A DNA stretch of 64,000 nt from Ilumatobacteraceae bacterium. Its GTDB lineage: Bacteria; Actinomycetota; Acidimicrobiia; Acidimicrobiales; Ilumatobacteraceae. The stretch spans positions 4,117,595 to 4,181,594 of the forward strand of contig JAWPMO010000001.1 of assembly GCA_033344875.1 (NCBI GenBank), read 5' to 3'. The translations under genes and the position numbers were made by a program. The notes below the pieces were generated by a model, which had not been told where the DNA came from, made no database searches, and saw only the letters and a program-made list of their open reading frames with translations. Shown in pieces: positions 25,600-35,334 of this stretch; the first letter of the stretch is position 1, and each line of letters opens with the position of its first letter.

Positions 25600-28149
25600 T
25601 CACTCGGAGGAGATCGCGTCGAGCACGTTCATCCGGGCCGCCTTGCGGGCCGGGTAGATCGCGGCGACCACGGCGGCGACCACGGCTCCGAACAGCACGA
25701 TCACGATCGTGCCCCACGGCATGGTGACTCCGTCGATCACGTTGTCGGGCACGGCGATGCTGAGCGCGGTGCCCATCAACGTGCCCACCACGAGGCCGAC
25801 GACGACGCCGAACACGGCCACGATCACGGCCTCCCAGCGCACCGCCCGTCGCAGCTGACGACGGCTCATGCCGACGGCCCGGAGCAGTCCGATCTCACGA
25901 GTGCGCTCGAACACCGACAGTGCGAGGGTGATCGCGATGCCGAGGAACGAGATCAGGATCGCCATGCCGAGCAGCGTCGTGATGACCACCAGCAGCTGGT
26001 TGATCTGACCCTCCTGCTCGGCGCGGAACTCGGAGTTGTCCTGCACCTTGGCCTGGGGGAACTCGGCGACCGACTCTTGCACGGCGGTCCGTGCGGCTTC
26101 GAGGTCGACGCCGTCGGCGAGCCGGGCGAGCACGAACTGGTCGCGCGGGGCCTGGTCGGTCACCGACTCGAGTTCGTCGATCGAGATGTACCAACTCCCG
26201 CCGAGCGAGTTGTCGTCGAAGATGCCCGAAACGGTGAGCGTGGACGACTTGCCGTTCTGGTAGGTGATGTCGATGCTGTCGCCGACTGCGAGGCCGTAGT
26301 CGTCGGCCTTGGTGTCGAGCACCATCACCCCACGACCCGAAGCCAGGCCGTCGAAACCGCCATCGGTGACGTCGAGGTCGGCGAGTTGTGGGAAGGCCAC
26401 CGGGTCGATGGCTGTGAAGCCTTCGCTGCCGTCGTCGACGGTGCCGGAGATGAACCGGAACGGTGACACGGCACCGAGTTCCGGCAACGCTGCCATCCCG
26501 GAGGCGACGCCGGGCGGAAGTCCCTGGAACGACTCGTCGGTCACGATGTAGTCGGCGGTGATCGACCGGTCGAGGATGCGCCCGAACGTGTCGCGCAGCG
26601 ACGATGCGAACACCGCGGCCGCGCTGATCAGCGCCACGCCGATCATCAGCGCCGAGGCTGTGCGCGCGGTGCGGCGCGGGGAACGCATGGCATTGTCGCG
26701 GGCGAGCTTGCCGGGAGCGCCGAACCGCAGTTGGATCGGCGCGCCGATCGCCGCGCTGACCGGGCGAGCGACCGTGGTCGACAGGCTCGTCACGCCGAGG
26801 AACGTCATCAGCGCCCCGATGCCGGCGAACGCCGCCAGGCCCACACCGCCGCCGGGGCGGAGGAAGAGCCCGATCAGGAAGAGCACGACGCCGACGCCGG
26901 TCACGACGGCGCCGCCGACGAGTCGACGGCTGGCGGCGAGGGCCGTGAACCCCATCTCCGGCCGCATCGCGGCGACCGGCGGGATCTTCGAGGCGCGACG
27001 GGCCGGCACGATGACCGACACCAGCGTCACCCCGACACCGACGATCGTGGCGAACACGATCGTGCGTGGCAGCAGCTTCATCGCGATGTCGGGGAACCCG
27101 GCACCGGCAGCGTTGAAGATGCCGATGATGCCCTGTGCTACGAGGAAGCCACCGAAGATCCCGACGATCGTGGCAACGACCGAGACGACGAGTGCTTCGA
27201 CGACGATGAGTCGCCGGACCTGCTTGGCGTTCGCGCCGATCGAGCGGAGGAGCGCCAGCTCGCGCAGACGCTGTCCGATCGTGATGCCGTAGATGTTGTT
27301 GATGATGAACGCCGAGACGAACGCGGTGACGAATGCGAAGACGAGCAGACCGGTGCCGAACACGTCGATGATGCTGTTGATGCCGTCGGACGCCTCGTCG
27401 GCGACCTGCTGGCCCGTGACGACCTCGGTGCGGGCGGGGAGCATCTGTTCGATGGCGGCCTGCACCGTGGCGACGTCGGCACCGTCGTCGATCGCGATCT
27501 CGATCGTGTCGACCGTGCCCCCGGCGTTGAGGATCTCTTGTGCCGAGTCGGGGTCGAACAGGGACGTCGTGGCCCCGCCGAAGCCGTCGCTGTCGCCGAG
27601 GCCGACGAAGCCGACGATCGTGAACGACCGTTGGCCGGTGTCGAAGACGATCGAGATCTCGTCATCGATCGCGTAGTCGACCCGGTCGGCCGTTGCCTTG
27701 TCGATCGCCACCTCGTCGGGGCCCTGCGGCGCACGGCCGTCTTTGAGGACCACGCCGTCGAGCGCGCTCTCGCCGCCCCACGAGAGACCGAGCGCGGGTG
27801 CGCCGTTGGTCGGGATCGGGTCGCCGTCCTGGTCGAGCATCTGGGCGTAACGATTCACACTGCCCTGGACGAGCGCGACACCGTCGACCGCAGCGACCTG
27901 GTCGACGAGGTCGGCAGCGACCGGGTCGCGGACCGCCTCGGTCTCGTCGACGCCGATGAGTTCGTTGCGAACCACGAGGTCGACGTCTTCGTTGAGGTCG
28001 GAGAAGAGGTTGTCGAACGTTGCCTTCATGCTGTCGGCCAGCACGAACGAGCCGGAGACGAAGGAGACCCCGAGCAGGATCGCGAGCCCGATGAAGATGT
28101 TGCGGCCCAATCGGGCGCGCAAGGATTTGCGTGCGAGTGTTCCGATCAT
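25600..28149 (-). CDS. ABC transporter permease, MacB/FtsX type (large)
   Basis: The 849-residue product has an N-terminal membrane helix followed by a periplasmic-core (MacB_PCD-like) domain, then three helices of a first FtsX domain (about 270-400), further helices, a second extracellular domain (about 520-720), and a second FtsX block ending at the C-terminus. This two-block layout is typical of actinobacterial ABC systems that export lipids, peptides or cell-envelope material, or transmit mechanical signals. The gene follows its ATPase by five bases, so both form one transporter. Confidence 0.88.
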   Translation of the reverse strand: MIGTLARKSLRARLGRNIFIGLAILLGVSFVSGSFVLADSMKATFDNLFSDLNEDVDLVVRNELIGVDETEAVRDPVAADLVDQVAAVDGVALVQGSVNRYAQMLDQDGDPIPTNGAPALGLSWGGESALDGVVLKDGRAPQGPDEVAIDKATADRVDYAIDDEISIVFDTGQRSFTIVGFVGLGDSDGFGGATTSLFDPDSAQEILNAGGTVDTIEIAIDDGADVATVQAAIEQMLPARTEVVTGQQVADEASDGINSIIDVFGTGLLVFAFVTAFVSAFIINNIYGITIGQRLRELALLRSIGANAKQVRRLIVVEALVVSVVATIVGIFGGFLVAQGIIGIFNAAGAGFPDIAMKLLPRTIVFATIVGVGVTLVSVIVPARRASKIPPVAAMRPEMGFTALAASRRLVGGAVVTGVGVVLFLIGLFLRPGGGVGLAAFAGIGALMTFLGVTSLSTTVARPVSAAIGAPIQLRFGAPGKLARDNAMRSPRRTARTASALMIGVALISAAAVFASSLRDTFGRILDRSITADYIVTDESFQGLPPGVASGMAALPELGAVSPFRFISGTVDDGSEGFTAIDPVAFPQLADLDVTDGGFDGLASGRGVMVLDTKADDYGLAVGDSIDITYQNGKSSTLTVSGIFDDNSLGGSWYISIDELESVTDQAPRDQFVLARLADGVDLEAARTAVQESVAEFPQAKVQDNSEFRAEQEGQINQLLVVITTLLGMAILISFLGIAITLALSVFERTREIGLLRAVGMSRRQLRRAVRWEAVIVAVFGVVVGLVVGTLMGTALSIAVPDNVIDGVTMPWGTIVIVLFGAVVAAVVAAIYPARKAARMNVLDAISSE

Positions 28150-28154
28150 CGTGA

Positions 28155-28910
28155 TCAGTGTCCGATCTGCAGCATGCGGTCGATGATGCTCTCAGCGGTC
28201 GGTTTGGGCATGTCGTGGACGATGCGGCCGTCGGCGAGGAAGACCGCTCGGTCGGCGTACGCGGCGGCGTAGGGGTCGTGCGTGACCATGACGATGGTCT
28301 GCCCGAAGTCGTCGACGGCCGAACGCATGAAGTTCAGGATCTCCGCACCCGAGTTGGAATCGAGGTTGCCGGTCGGTTCGTCGGCGAAGATGATCGTGGG
28401 GCGACTCGCCAGGGCGCGAGCAACGGCGACCCGCTGCTGCTGACCGCCGGACAGTTCGCTCGGCCGGTGCTTGAGCCGATCGCCGAGACCGACGGTCGCG
28501 ATCACGCGGTCGATCCACGCCTCGTCGCCTGAGTCGCCGCCGAGCATCATCGGCAGCACGATGTTCTCGCGGGCGGTCAGTGTGGGAACCAGGTTGAAGG
28601 CCTGGAACACGAACCCGACCTGCGTACGCCGCAGCTCGGTGAGCTGCCGATCGTTGAGATCGGAGAGTTGGGTGTCGCCGATGAACACGGACCCGCTGGT
28701 GAGCGAGTCGAGGCCGGCCAGGCAGTGGAGCAGCGTCGACTTGCCGCTGCCCGATGGGCCCATGATGGCCGTGAACCGACCGGGCTCGAACGCGATCGAC
28801 ACGTCGTCGAGGGCGTGGACGGCGGCATCGCCGGTTCCGTAGGTCTTGCGGGCGCTGGAGGCGCCGGCAGCGGCGGTGAGCGCGGATGTCGGGGGCGCGG
28901 TTTCGGTCAT
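28155..28910 (-). CDS. ABC transporter ATP-binding protein, LolD/MacB type
   Basis: The 251-residue ATPase has Walker A GPSGSGKST, Q-loop FVFQAFNL, signature LSGGQQQR, Walker B TIIFADEPTGNLD and the H-loop VTHDPYAA. The TGNLD motif after Walker B is typical of the LolD/MacB/FtsE group that works with FtsX-type permeases, such as the one directly downstream. It energises that permease from the cytoplasmic face. The gene diverges from the cyclase-regulator gene. Confidence 0.92.
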   Translation of the reverse strand: MTETAPPTSALTAAAGASSARKTYGTGDAAVHALDDVSIAFEPGRFTAIMGPSGSGKSTLLHCLAGLDSLTSGSVFIGDTQLSDLNDRQLTELRRTQVGFVFQAFNLVPTLTARENIVLPMMLGGDSGDEAWIDRVIATVGLGDRLKHRPSELSGGQQQRVAVARALASRPTIIFADEPTGNLDSNSGAEILNFMRSAVDDFGQTIVMVTHDPYAAAYADRAVFLADGRIVHDMPKPTAESIIDRMLQIGH

Positions 28911-29034
28911 GCCCCCTGTCTACGCTCCGGGTGTCGCAGCGACATCAGACCGCAGGATGATTCGGTGTCGGCCTTTCGGACGAGGTGGGTTCCCCGTCCC
29001 ACGGACGCTGGGCGGAGGGGTACCATCGGCGTCC

Positions 29035-32000
29035 TTGCTGCAGTGTCCCTCTTGCTCGGAAACCGTTCCCGACGGCGCGCGTTTCTGTCCGTCGTGTGGG
29101 GTGCCGCAGCAGCCGGAGTCGGCAGCTACGACGGCGGCGGTGCTCGAGGAGCGACGGATCGTCACGGTGCTCTTCGCCGACCTCGTCGGGTTCACCGCGC
29201 TCTCCGAGCATCGCGACCCGGAGTCGGTCAAGCGGCTCGTCGACCGGATCTTCGAACAACTCTTGCGCGACGTCGAGCAACACGGCGGTGTCGTCGACAA
29301 GGTGCTCGGCGACGCGATCGTCGCGATGTTCGGGGCGCCGGTCGCGCACGAGGACGACGCCGATCGAGCGGTTCGGGCCGGACTCGCGATGCAGGGATCG
29401 CTGCGCGAGTTCCGCCAGAGCAACCCGGCCGACGCCGTGCGCATGCGGATCGGGATCAACACCGGCGAGGTGCTGGTCGGCTCGCTCGCCGGCAGCGACT
29501 ACACGGCGATGGGCGACGTCGTCAACACGGCAGCGCGGCTGCAGGAAGCCGCACCGCCGGGCGCCGTGCTCGTCGGCGCCGCCACGCGGGAGCTGTGCAG
29601 TCCGACGATCAGGTTCATCGACGCCGACTCGATCCAACTCCGTGGCCGCGAGCAACAGACGGCGGTCTGGCGTGCCGTGGCGGTCGAGACCGCCACGGTG
29701 CGTCGCCGCTGGCTCTCCGACGTGGCCTTCGTCGGACGAACCGGCGAGGTGGGGATGCTGCGGGCGATGCTCTCGAGCGTCGTCGCGGGGCGGAGTGCGA
29801 TCGTGTCGATCGCGGGCGAGGCGGGCATCGGCAAGTCGCGGCTCGTCCAGGAGGGGATCACCGTTCTCCTCGCAGACCACCCCGAGACCTTCGTACTCGA
29901 AGGGGCATGCGCGCCGTACGGCGAGACCAACGTGTGGTGGCCGGTGACCGGATCGTTGATGGCGAGACTCGGATTCGACCGCAACGAGTCGGCCGAGACG
30001 TCGCGTCGTCGGATCGTCCGCCGGGTCGAAACGGGCGGTGAGTACGCGCCGGGCACCCACGAGTTCGACCGAACGGTCGAGTTGGTGATGCATCTGCTGG
30101 GCCAGCCGTCGGGTCTCGACGCGCTCGGTCCGGCCGGCCTGCGCGACGCGGTGGTGGCCGGGATCGTCGACGCGCTGCGTCGGCGTGCCCAGAAGGGCCC
30201 GGTGGTCGTGTGGGTCGACGATCTGCAGTGGGCGGCCCCGCTGCTGGTCGACCTGCTCGAATCGGTCGCCCGTCAGTTGGCGGGGCTCCCGGTGTTGATC
30301 GTGACTACCTGCCGCCCCGACGACCAGGGCATGGGTGATTGGCCGCCACCGGTCGACCCGGCGCTGACCATGCACCTGTCGCTCGAAGCGCTGAATCCCG
30401 AGGAGTCGGCGGCACTCGTGACGCACGCGGCGGGCAAGCAGCTGCCCGATGCGATGGTCGAGCGGATCTCGACTCGCAGTGGCGGCAACCCGCTGTTCCT
30501 GATCGAGCTGGCCCGCCTGGCCGCGTCGTCCGACGATCCGAGTGGCGAGACGCTGCCCGGCTCGCTGCGGGCGCTCATCGCGGCACGGCTCGACCAGTTG
30601 ACCAGCGCACAGCGTCAGATGCTCGACAACGCCGCCATTCTCGGGAACCAGGGCCGGGTCACCTCGCTGCGCGAGTTCGCCGGCGAGTTGGGGCAGGAGT
30701 TCGACGACGACGATCTCGACGGCATCGAGTCGCACGGGTTGATGGTGCGGCAGGGATCGCGCTGGCAGTTCCGCAGCGACGTCGTTCGCGAGGTCGCCTA
30801 CCAGACGCTGACCAAGCAGATCCGGGCGCAGCGCCACGCCGGCGTCGCGCGCTTCCTGGCCTCGTTCGAACCGACCCTGGTCGACCGGCGGGCACATCAT
30901 GCGGCGACGGCGGCCGAGTTGAGCGAGGAACTGGGTGCGATCCATGAGGTGCCCGACAGCATCGGGGTCGAGGCCGCTCGGCTGCTGCTCTTGGCGGCGA
31001 AGCGATGGTCCGAACAGGGTGCTCACCGCCGTGCGCTCGGCCTGGTCGACCGAGCGCTGCGGCTCGGCACCGCCGAGGAGGAGGTGCATCGAGATCTCCT
31101 GCTGCTCAGGGTCGAGTCGCTGGTCGACCTGCACGACATGCGTCCGGCCCGCCGCCGTGCGAGCGAGTTGGCCGTGTACGCCGACGAGACCGACGACCGT
31201 GTGCTCCGTGGCGAAGCGGCGCGCCTGCTCGGCACGATCGACCAGACCGACGGCGAACTGGTCGCAGCTCGCCAGAACCTGACGGCGTCGGTCGCCGAGT
31301 TCCGCAGCATCGGTGACGAGGCTCGTCTCGCCGAAGCGTTGCGCGCCAGGGGATTCGCCGAGGTGTTCGGCGGGTCGCTCTCCGACGCCGATCGGTTCCT
31401 CGACGAGGCGGAGCGACTCTTCGTCGGTCTCGACGACGCGCGGGGCACGGCTTGGGTGTACCAGCACCGGGCCTGGGTGTCGTTTCTGTCCGGTGACCAC
31501 GGCGAGTCCGAGCGCCGGCTCCGCCACGCGATCCAGGCGTTCACCGAACTCGAGGACCGCGCCGGCAAGGCGTGGTCGCTCGGCCTGCTCGGTTACGTGC
31601 ACCACTTCACCCGACGTGACGACGAGGCGCTCGAGTTGGCCGGAGAGGTGTTGGCCGACGCGAAGCGGTGGGGCGACGAGTGGGGTAGTTCGATGATGCG
31701 CAACCTCCAGGCCAGCGTGTGGCTCTGGCGCGGTGAACTCGACGAGGCGCGCCGCCGGGCCGAAGGGTCGCTCGCCGGGTTCCGGCGGATCGACGACCGG
31801 TTCGGCATGGTGCAGGCACTCGGCACGCTCAATCGGGTCTACGTGGCGCTCGGTCACCGTGCCGAGGCCGACCGTTCGGTCGAGGAGATCCTGGCGCTGT
31901 CGGGCTCCTTCGGCGAGTTGGCGTACCCGCTGATCGCCGCTGCCGGCACGTCGATGCACCAGGGTGACGGTGAGCGTGCCGCCGAGTACGCCGCCGAGGC

Positions 32001-32469
32001 GGTCGGTCGGCTCGACACGACCGGTGCCAACGTCGACGAGGGCCGGGTCATCACCGCCTTCGGTCGGCTCCTCGCCGGCGACGTCGACGGCACACTCGTG
32101 CAACTCCTCGAGGTCGACGTCGATCGGTCACCCTTCGCGCTCGCTGCTCGGGCGACGGCGTACGCGGTGATGGGGGATCGGGAGCGGTCGCTCGCCGACG
32201 TGAGCGCGGTCGAGGCGATGGACGCGGTCAGTTACTGGGATCTCGGTGTCGCGAGGGTCGCCGGCGCCGCGGTGTCGTACGGGGCCGAAGCCGAGCGACG
32301 CCGGGCCGAACTCACCGACGCCGTGGCCGGCATGGAGGACGTCGTGCTCGCGGCATACACGGCCGACGTGCTCGCCCGGCTCGGCCACGGTGTCGAACGC
32401 GAGCGGATGGCGCCGTTCGGTGGCTGGGCCGACGTCGCCGCGGCGGTCGTGCCGGGCGACGTGGCCTGA
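29035..32469 (+). CDS. Adenylate/guanylate cyclase - AAA ATPase - TPR signalling protein
   Basis: A large (about 1,144 aa) multidomain protein. A zinc ribbon (Cys4, 7, 18, 21) is followed by a class III cyclase domain with both metal-binding Asp residues (Asp49 in FADLVGF, Asp93 in KVLGDAIV) and the NTAARL transition-state Asn/Arg. Next come a STAND-type ATPase domain (Walker A lysine near 267, Walker B VVVWVDDLQWA) and long C-terminal TPR-like repeats. It probably makes cAMP in response to protein or ligand binding. The TTG start places the zinc ribbon first; an in-frame ATG at 28957 is an alternative. Confidence 0.82.
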   Translation: MLQCPSCSETVPDGARFCPSCGVPQQPESAATTAAVLEERRIVTVLFADLVGFTALSEHRDPESVKRLVDRIFEQLLRDVEQHGGVVDKVLGDAIVAMFGAPVAHEDDADRAVRAGLAMQGSLREFRQSNPADAVRMRIGINTGEVLVGSLAGSDYTAMGDVVNTAARLQEAAPPGAVLVGAATRELCSPTIRFIDADSIQLRGREQQTAVWRAVAVETATVRRRWLSDVAFVGRTGEVGMLRAMLSSVVAGRSAIVSIAGEAGIGKSRLVQEGITVLLADHPETFVLEGACAPYGETNVWWPVTGSLMARLGFDRNESAETSRRRIVRRVETGGEYAPGTHEFDRTVELVMHLLGQPSGLDALGPAGLRDAVVAGIVDALRRRAQKGPVVVWVDDLQWAAPLLVDLLESVARQLAGLPVLIVTTCRPDDQGMGDWPPPVDPALTMHLSLEALNPEESAALVTHAAGKQLPDAMVERISTRSGGNPLFLIELARLAASSDDPSGETLPGSLRALIAARLDQLTSAQRQMLDNAAILGNQGRVTSLREFAGELGQEFDDDDLDGIESHGLMVRQGSRWQFRSDVVREVAYQTLTKQIRAQRHAGVARFLASFEPTLVDRRAHHAATAAELSEELGAIHEVPDSIGVEAARLLLLAAKRWSEQGAHRRALGLVDRALRLGTAEEEVHRDLLLLRVESLVDLHDMRPARRRASELAVYADETDDRVLRGEAARLLGTIDQTDGELVAARQNLTASVAEFRSIGDEARLAEALRARGFAEVFGGSLSDADRFLDEAERLFVGLDDARGTAWVYQHRAWVSFLSGDHGESERRLRHAIQAFTELEDRAGKAWSLGLLGYVHHFTRRDDEALELAGEVLADAKRWGDEWGSSMMRNLQASVWLWRGELDEARRRAEGSLAGFRRIDDRFGMVQALGTLNRVYVALGHRAEADRSVEEILALSGSFGELAYPLIAAAGTSMHQGDGERAAEYAAEAVGRLDTTGANVDEGRVITAFGRLLAGDVDGTLVQLLEVDVDRSPFALAARATAYAVMGDRERSLADVSAVEAMDAVSYWDLGVARVAGAAVSYGAEAERRRAELTDAVAGMEDVVLAAYTADVLARLGHGVERERMAPFGGWADVAAAVVPGDVA

Positions 32470-32475
32470 GCAGGG

Positions 32476-33108
32476 TCAGCTCGGCTGCTTGGTGACCCGC
32501 AGGTACGGCTTCTGCTCGTCCCAGCCGTCGGGGAACAGTTCCTTCGCCTCTTCGTTCGAGAGCGCGGGGACGATGATCACGTTGTCGCCGTTCTTCCAGT
32601 TGGCCGGGGTGGCGACCTTCTTCTCGGCGGTGAGCTGCAGCGAGTCGATCACGCGGAGGATCTCGTCGAAGTTGCGCCCGGTCGACGCCGGGTAGGTGAG
32701 CGTGAGCTTGACCTTCTTGTCGGCGCCGATCACGAACACGGAGCGCACGGTCAGCGTGTCGTTGGCGTTCGGGTGGATCATGTCGTAGAGGTCGGCGACC
32801 TTGCGGTCGGGGTCACCGATCATCGGGAAGTTGACGGCGGTGCCCTGCGTCTCCTCGATGTCGCCTTCCCATCGCTCGTGCGAGTCGACGGGGTCGACCG
32901 AGAGGCCGATCACCTTGACGTTGCGCTTGTCGAACTCGGGCTTGATGCGGGCGACGTAGCCGAGCTCGGTCGTGCACACCGGGGTGAAGTCCTTGGGGTG
33001 GCTGAACAGCACACCCCACGAGTCGCCGAGCCACTCGTGGAAGCTGATCTCGCCCTGGGTGGTCGGGGCGGTGAAGTCGGGTGCGGTGTCGCCCAATCGG
33101 ATGGCCAT
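32476..33108 (-). CDS. 1-Cys peroxiredoxin (Prx6 type)
   Basis: The 210-residue product has the Prx6-class peroxidatic site PKDFTPVCTTELG with Cys45 and the partner Arg in the later domain, plus the extended C-terminal domain (LFPDGWDEQKPYLR) of 1-Cys peroxiredoxins. It reduces H2O2 and alkyl hydroperoxides in the cytoplasm. ATG 33108 gives the usual start (MAIRLGDTAPDF); the upstream in-frame residues are Asn/Arg-rich and unlikely. It faces the cyclase gene, with six bases between the two 3' ends. Confidence 0.92.
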   Translation of the reverse strand: MAIRLGDTAPDFTAPTTQGEISFHEWLGDSWGVLFSHPKDFTPVCTTELGYVARIKPEFDKRNVKVIGLSVDPVDSHERWEGDIEETQGTAVNFPMIGDPDRKVADLYDMIHPNANDTLTVRSVFVIGADKKVKLTLTYPASTGRNFDEILRVIDSLQLTAEKKVATPANWKNGDNVIIVPALSNEEAKELFPDGWDEQKPYLRVTKQPS

Positions 33109-33248
33109 GTCGTTCTCCCTGTCGATCGTTGTGTTGCGGTTGGTCGCGCGTTGCGCGCCGTCCACTGTAACCACGCAATACCCGACATAGTCACTCGGGT
33201 TTTGAGCTCATTGACATGTGACCAATGAGTCACCTATGTTGGGCCTCG

Positions 33249-33560
33249 ATGGACGACGTGTTCAAAGCGCTTGCGGACGAAGGACGGCGAGCGCTGCTCG
33301 ACGCCCTCCGCGAGCGCGATGGGCAGTCGCTGGGCGAGTTGTGCGAGGTGTTGCCCGACATGACCCGGTTCGGCGTGATGAAGCACCTGCGGGTGCTCGA
33401 AGACGCCCATCTCGTGCTGGTCGAGCGTTCCGGTCGATCCAAGCACCACCACCTCAACCCCGTCCCCATTCGCGAGGTCCACGACCGGTGGATCGCCCCC
33501 TATCGCCAGCCCGTGGTCGCCGGGCTGCTCGCCCTGCGCGACCGAGCCGAAGGAGCATGA
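33249..33560 (+). CDS. ArsR-family regulator coupled to an SRPBCC protein
   Basis: The 103-residue product is a minimal ArsR-type winged helix: FKALADEGRRALLDALRE, then ELCEVLPDMTRFGVMKHLRVLEDAHLVLVERSGRSKHH. No metal-binding cysteines are present. Such regulators are very often encoded just before an AHSA1/SRPBCC protein, as here, where the stop and next start overlap (ATGA). They are thought to be autoregulators. ATG 33249 was chosen over an upstream ATG at 33225 because it opens directly on the HTH domain. Confidence 0.85.
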   Translation: MDDVFKALADEGRRALLDALRERDGQSLGELCEVLPDMTRFGVMKHLRVLEDAHLVLVERSGRSKHHHLNPVPIREVHDRWIAPYRQPVVAGLLALRDRAEGA

Positions 33561-34510
33561 CGATGGCCGCAACGGCACACCTCTACGAGATCTTCATCCG
33601 GGCCCCGCGTGAGCGGGTGTGGCAAGCCCTGACCGACCCGGACGACACGGTGCGCTACTTCCACGGCACACGGTTCGAGTCGACGTTCGAGCCGGGCGCA
33701 CCGTTCCGCAACCTGATCGTCGACGGCGAGGCGCTGGCGGTCGACGGTGTCGTCGAGACGTTCGAACCGCCCCATCGGCTCGTCATCACCTGGCACGTGA
33801 ACTACGACGCGGAGATGGCGGCCGAACCGCCGGGGCGCGTCGAGTGGACGCTGACGCCGGCCAACGACGACGGCTCGGTCACCCGGGTCACCCTCCGGCA
33901 CGCCGACCTCGCGCTCAGCCCGAAGACGTGGGCGCACGTGAAGCTCGGGTGGGTCGGTGTGATCGACAGTCTCAAGTCGCTGCTCGAGACCGGTGAAGCG
34001 TTGCCCGCCGTCGACGACGCGGACGGTGACGCGAGCGTCGCCGAGATCGAGGGCAACTGGCATCGTGCACAGGCCGTGACCGCCAACAACTCGGTCTGGG
34101 AGCTGCTCGACGGGCGCGAGCACGGCGGCGACGACGCCGATGAGTTGCTCCAGCGTGCCTACGCAGCGGCGTACCACTGGAAGCGGGCGACCGGGAGCAC
34201 CGCCGTCAACATGGCTCGTGCGTCGTGGCTGGTGTCGCGATCGCACGCGGTGCTCGGCCACGGTGAGGTCGCGCTCCACCACGCGGAGCGCAGCGCCGGA
34301 TTCCTCGAGCGGGCGGGTTCCGCTGCGGCCGATTTTGATCACGGCTACGTACACGAAGCTCGCGCCCGAGCGCTCGCGTGTCTCGGCCGGTTGGACGAGG
34401 CGGCCGGCTCGTACCGGCTCGCGGCTGCCACGGACGTAGCCGACGAGCAGGACCGGTCGATCTACCAGGGCGATCTGGCGTCCGAACCGTGGTTCGGGCT
34501 CGAGCGCTGA
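33557..34510 (+). CDS. SRPBCC (AHSA1) domain protein with helical-repeat C-terminus
   Basis: The 317-residue product has an AHSA1-type SRPBCC domain (about 1-155; YEIFIRAPRERVWQALTDPD to TWAHVKLGWVGVIDSLKSLLETGE), a hydrophobic ligand-binding cup. A second domain follows (about 185-317) with TPR-like helices: AAAYHWKRATG, ASWLVSRSHAVLGHGEVALHHAERS and EARARALACLGRLDEA. The fusion is uncommon; the second half resembles stand-alone proteins of unknown role. Translational coupling to the ArsR-type gene points to shared control. Confidence 0.8.
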   Translation: MTMAATAHLYEIFIRAPRERVWQALTDPDDTVRYFHGTRFESTFEPGAPFRNLIVDGEALAVDGVVETFEPPHRLVITWHVNYDAEMAAEPPGRVEWTLTPANDDGSVTRVTLRHADLALSPKTWAHVKLGWVGVIDSLKSLLETGEALPAVDDADGDASVAEIEGNWHRAQAVTANNSVWELLDGREHGGDDADELLQRAYAAAYHWKRATGSTAVNMARASWLVSRSHAVLGHGEVALHHAERSAGFLERAGSAAADFDHGYVHEARARALACLGRLDEAAGSYRLAAATDVADEQDRSIYQGDLASEPWFGLER

Positions 34511-34528
34511 GCGTGGCGCCCGAGCGAG

Positions 34529-35230
34529 TCAGGCGGTCATCAGGCGTGCGTCACCGAAACCGACACCGAAACGCACACACCAGATGACGACCTCGTCGTA
34601 GACATCGAGGTCGACGTCGGCGGGGATCTCGTAGTTCTGGTCGCCGATGTTGCCCGTCAGGTCGCCGAGATCGATGTAGTCCGACACGTCGCCGGTCGAA
34701 CTGTTGACCAGGTAGACGTTCAGGTCCGGCCCGTTGTCGGTCGCGAAGTTCTCGAACCGCAGGAAACGCTGACCGGTTCCGTTGCCGAGGACGAGTGCGT
34801 CTCCGGAGGTCGGGTGCGCATCGCTCTCGAACGTCCCGACGTACTCGGTCACGATCTCCGGGACCGATGCGACGGTGGTCGGTGGTGTCGTTGGTGGTGT
34901 CGTTGGCGGTGTCGTCGGCGCAGCGGTGACCTCCGGCGCCGGGGAGCTCGCGGTGGCGGGCGTCTCGCTCGCCGACCCGGTGTCGGGTGCGTCGGTGCTC
35001 GGCGGTGGTGTGGTCGTCGGGCTCGAGTCGGCCGCCGGGAGGGCGGCGGCCGGAGCCGCCGACACGGGGGCGGCGTCGAAGACGGGGCCGGCTTCGTCGA
35101 CCACGTCGTCGACGAACAGCGTGTGGACGCCGAAGAACCCGAATGCGAGCCACGCCAGTCCGGCGACGAGGGCGACGGCGGAGGCACCGACACCGATGGG
35201 GTGTTTGCGGATGAACGACATCATGGTCAT
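34529..35230 (-). CDS. Membrane-anchored DM13-domain protein
   Basis: The 233-residue product has a basic N-terminus and one membrane helix (about 12-35), an extracellular low-complexity stalk rich in Ala, Pro, Ser and Thr with TTPP repeats, and a C-terminal DM13 domain (about 125-233): GTFESDAHPTSGDALVLG, LRFENFATDNGPDLNVYLV, DLGDLTGNIGDQNYEIP and VVIWCVRFGVGFGDA. The conserved Cys is present. DM13 domains are proposed to act in redox or electron transfer, so an envelope role is likely. Nearby in-frame ATGs at 35224 and 35221 are alternative starts. Confidence 0.82.
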   Translation of the reverse strand: MTMMSFIRKHPIGVGASAVALVAGLAWLAFGFFGVHTLFVDDVVDEAGPVFDAAPVSAAPAAALPAADSSPTTTPPPSTDAPDTGSASETPATASSPAPEVTAAPTTPPTTPPTTPPTTVASVPEIVTEYVGTFESDAHPTSGDALVLGNGTGQRFLRFENFATDNGPDLNVYLVNSSTGDVSDYIDLGDLTGNIGDQNYEIPADVDLDVYDEVVIWCVRFGVGFGDARLMTA

Positions 35231-35334
35231 GGAACCGGCCTGGCCGCCGGAACGTTCCGGAATGTTCCGGTTTGTGGACGTGTTCACGACTCGTTTCGAG
35301 ATCCGACACATCTCGCCGTCGCTACGGTGGGCTC

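Noticed and set aside
26731-28272. 513-codon plus-strand frame opposite the FtsX-type permease
   Set aside because: Composition is Asp/Arg/Glu-rich without motifs. The minus strand carries an obvious membrane protein here.
28945-32103. 1,052-codon open frame on the minus strand opposite the cyclase/ATPase gene
   Set aside because: It mirrors the whole length of a gene with clear domains. Its product is His/Arg/Gly-rich and has no domain features, as expected for the antisense frame of a high-GC gene.
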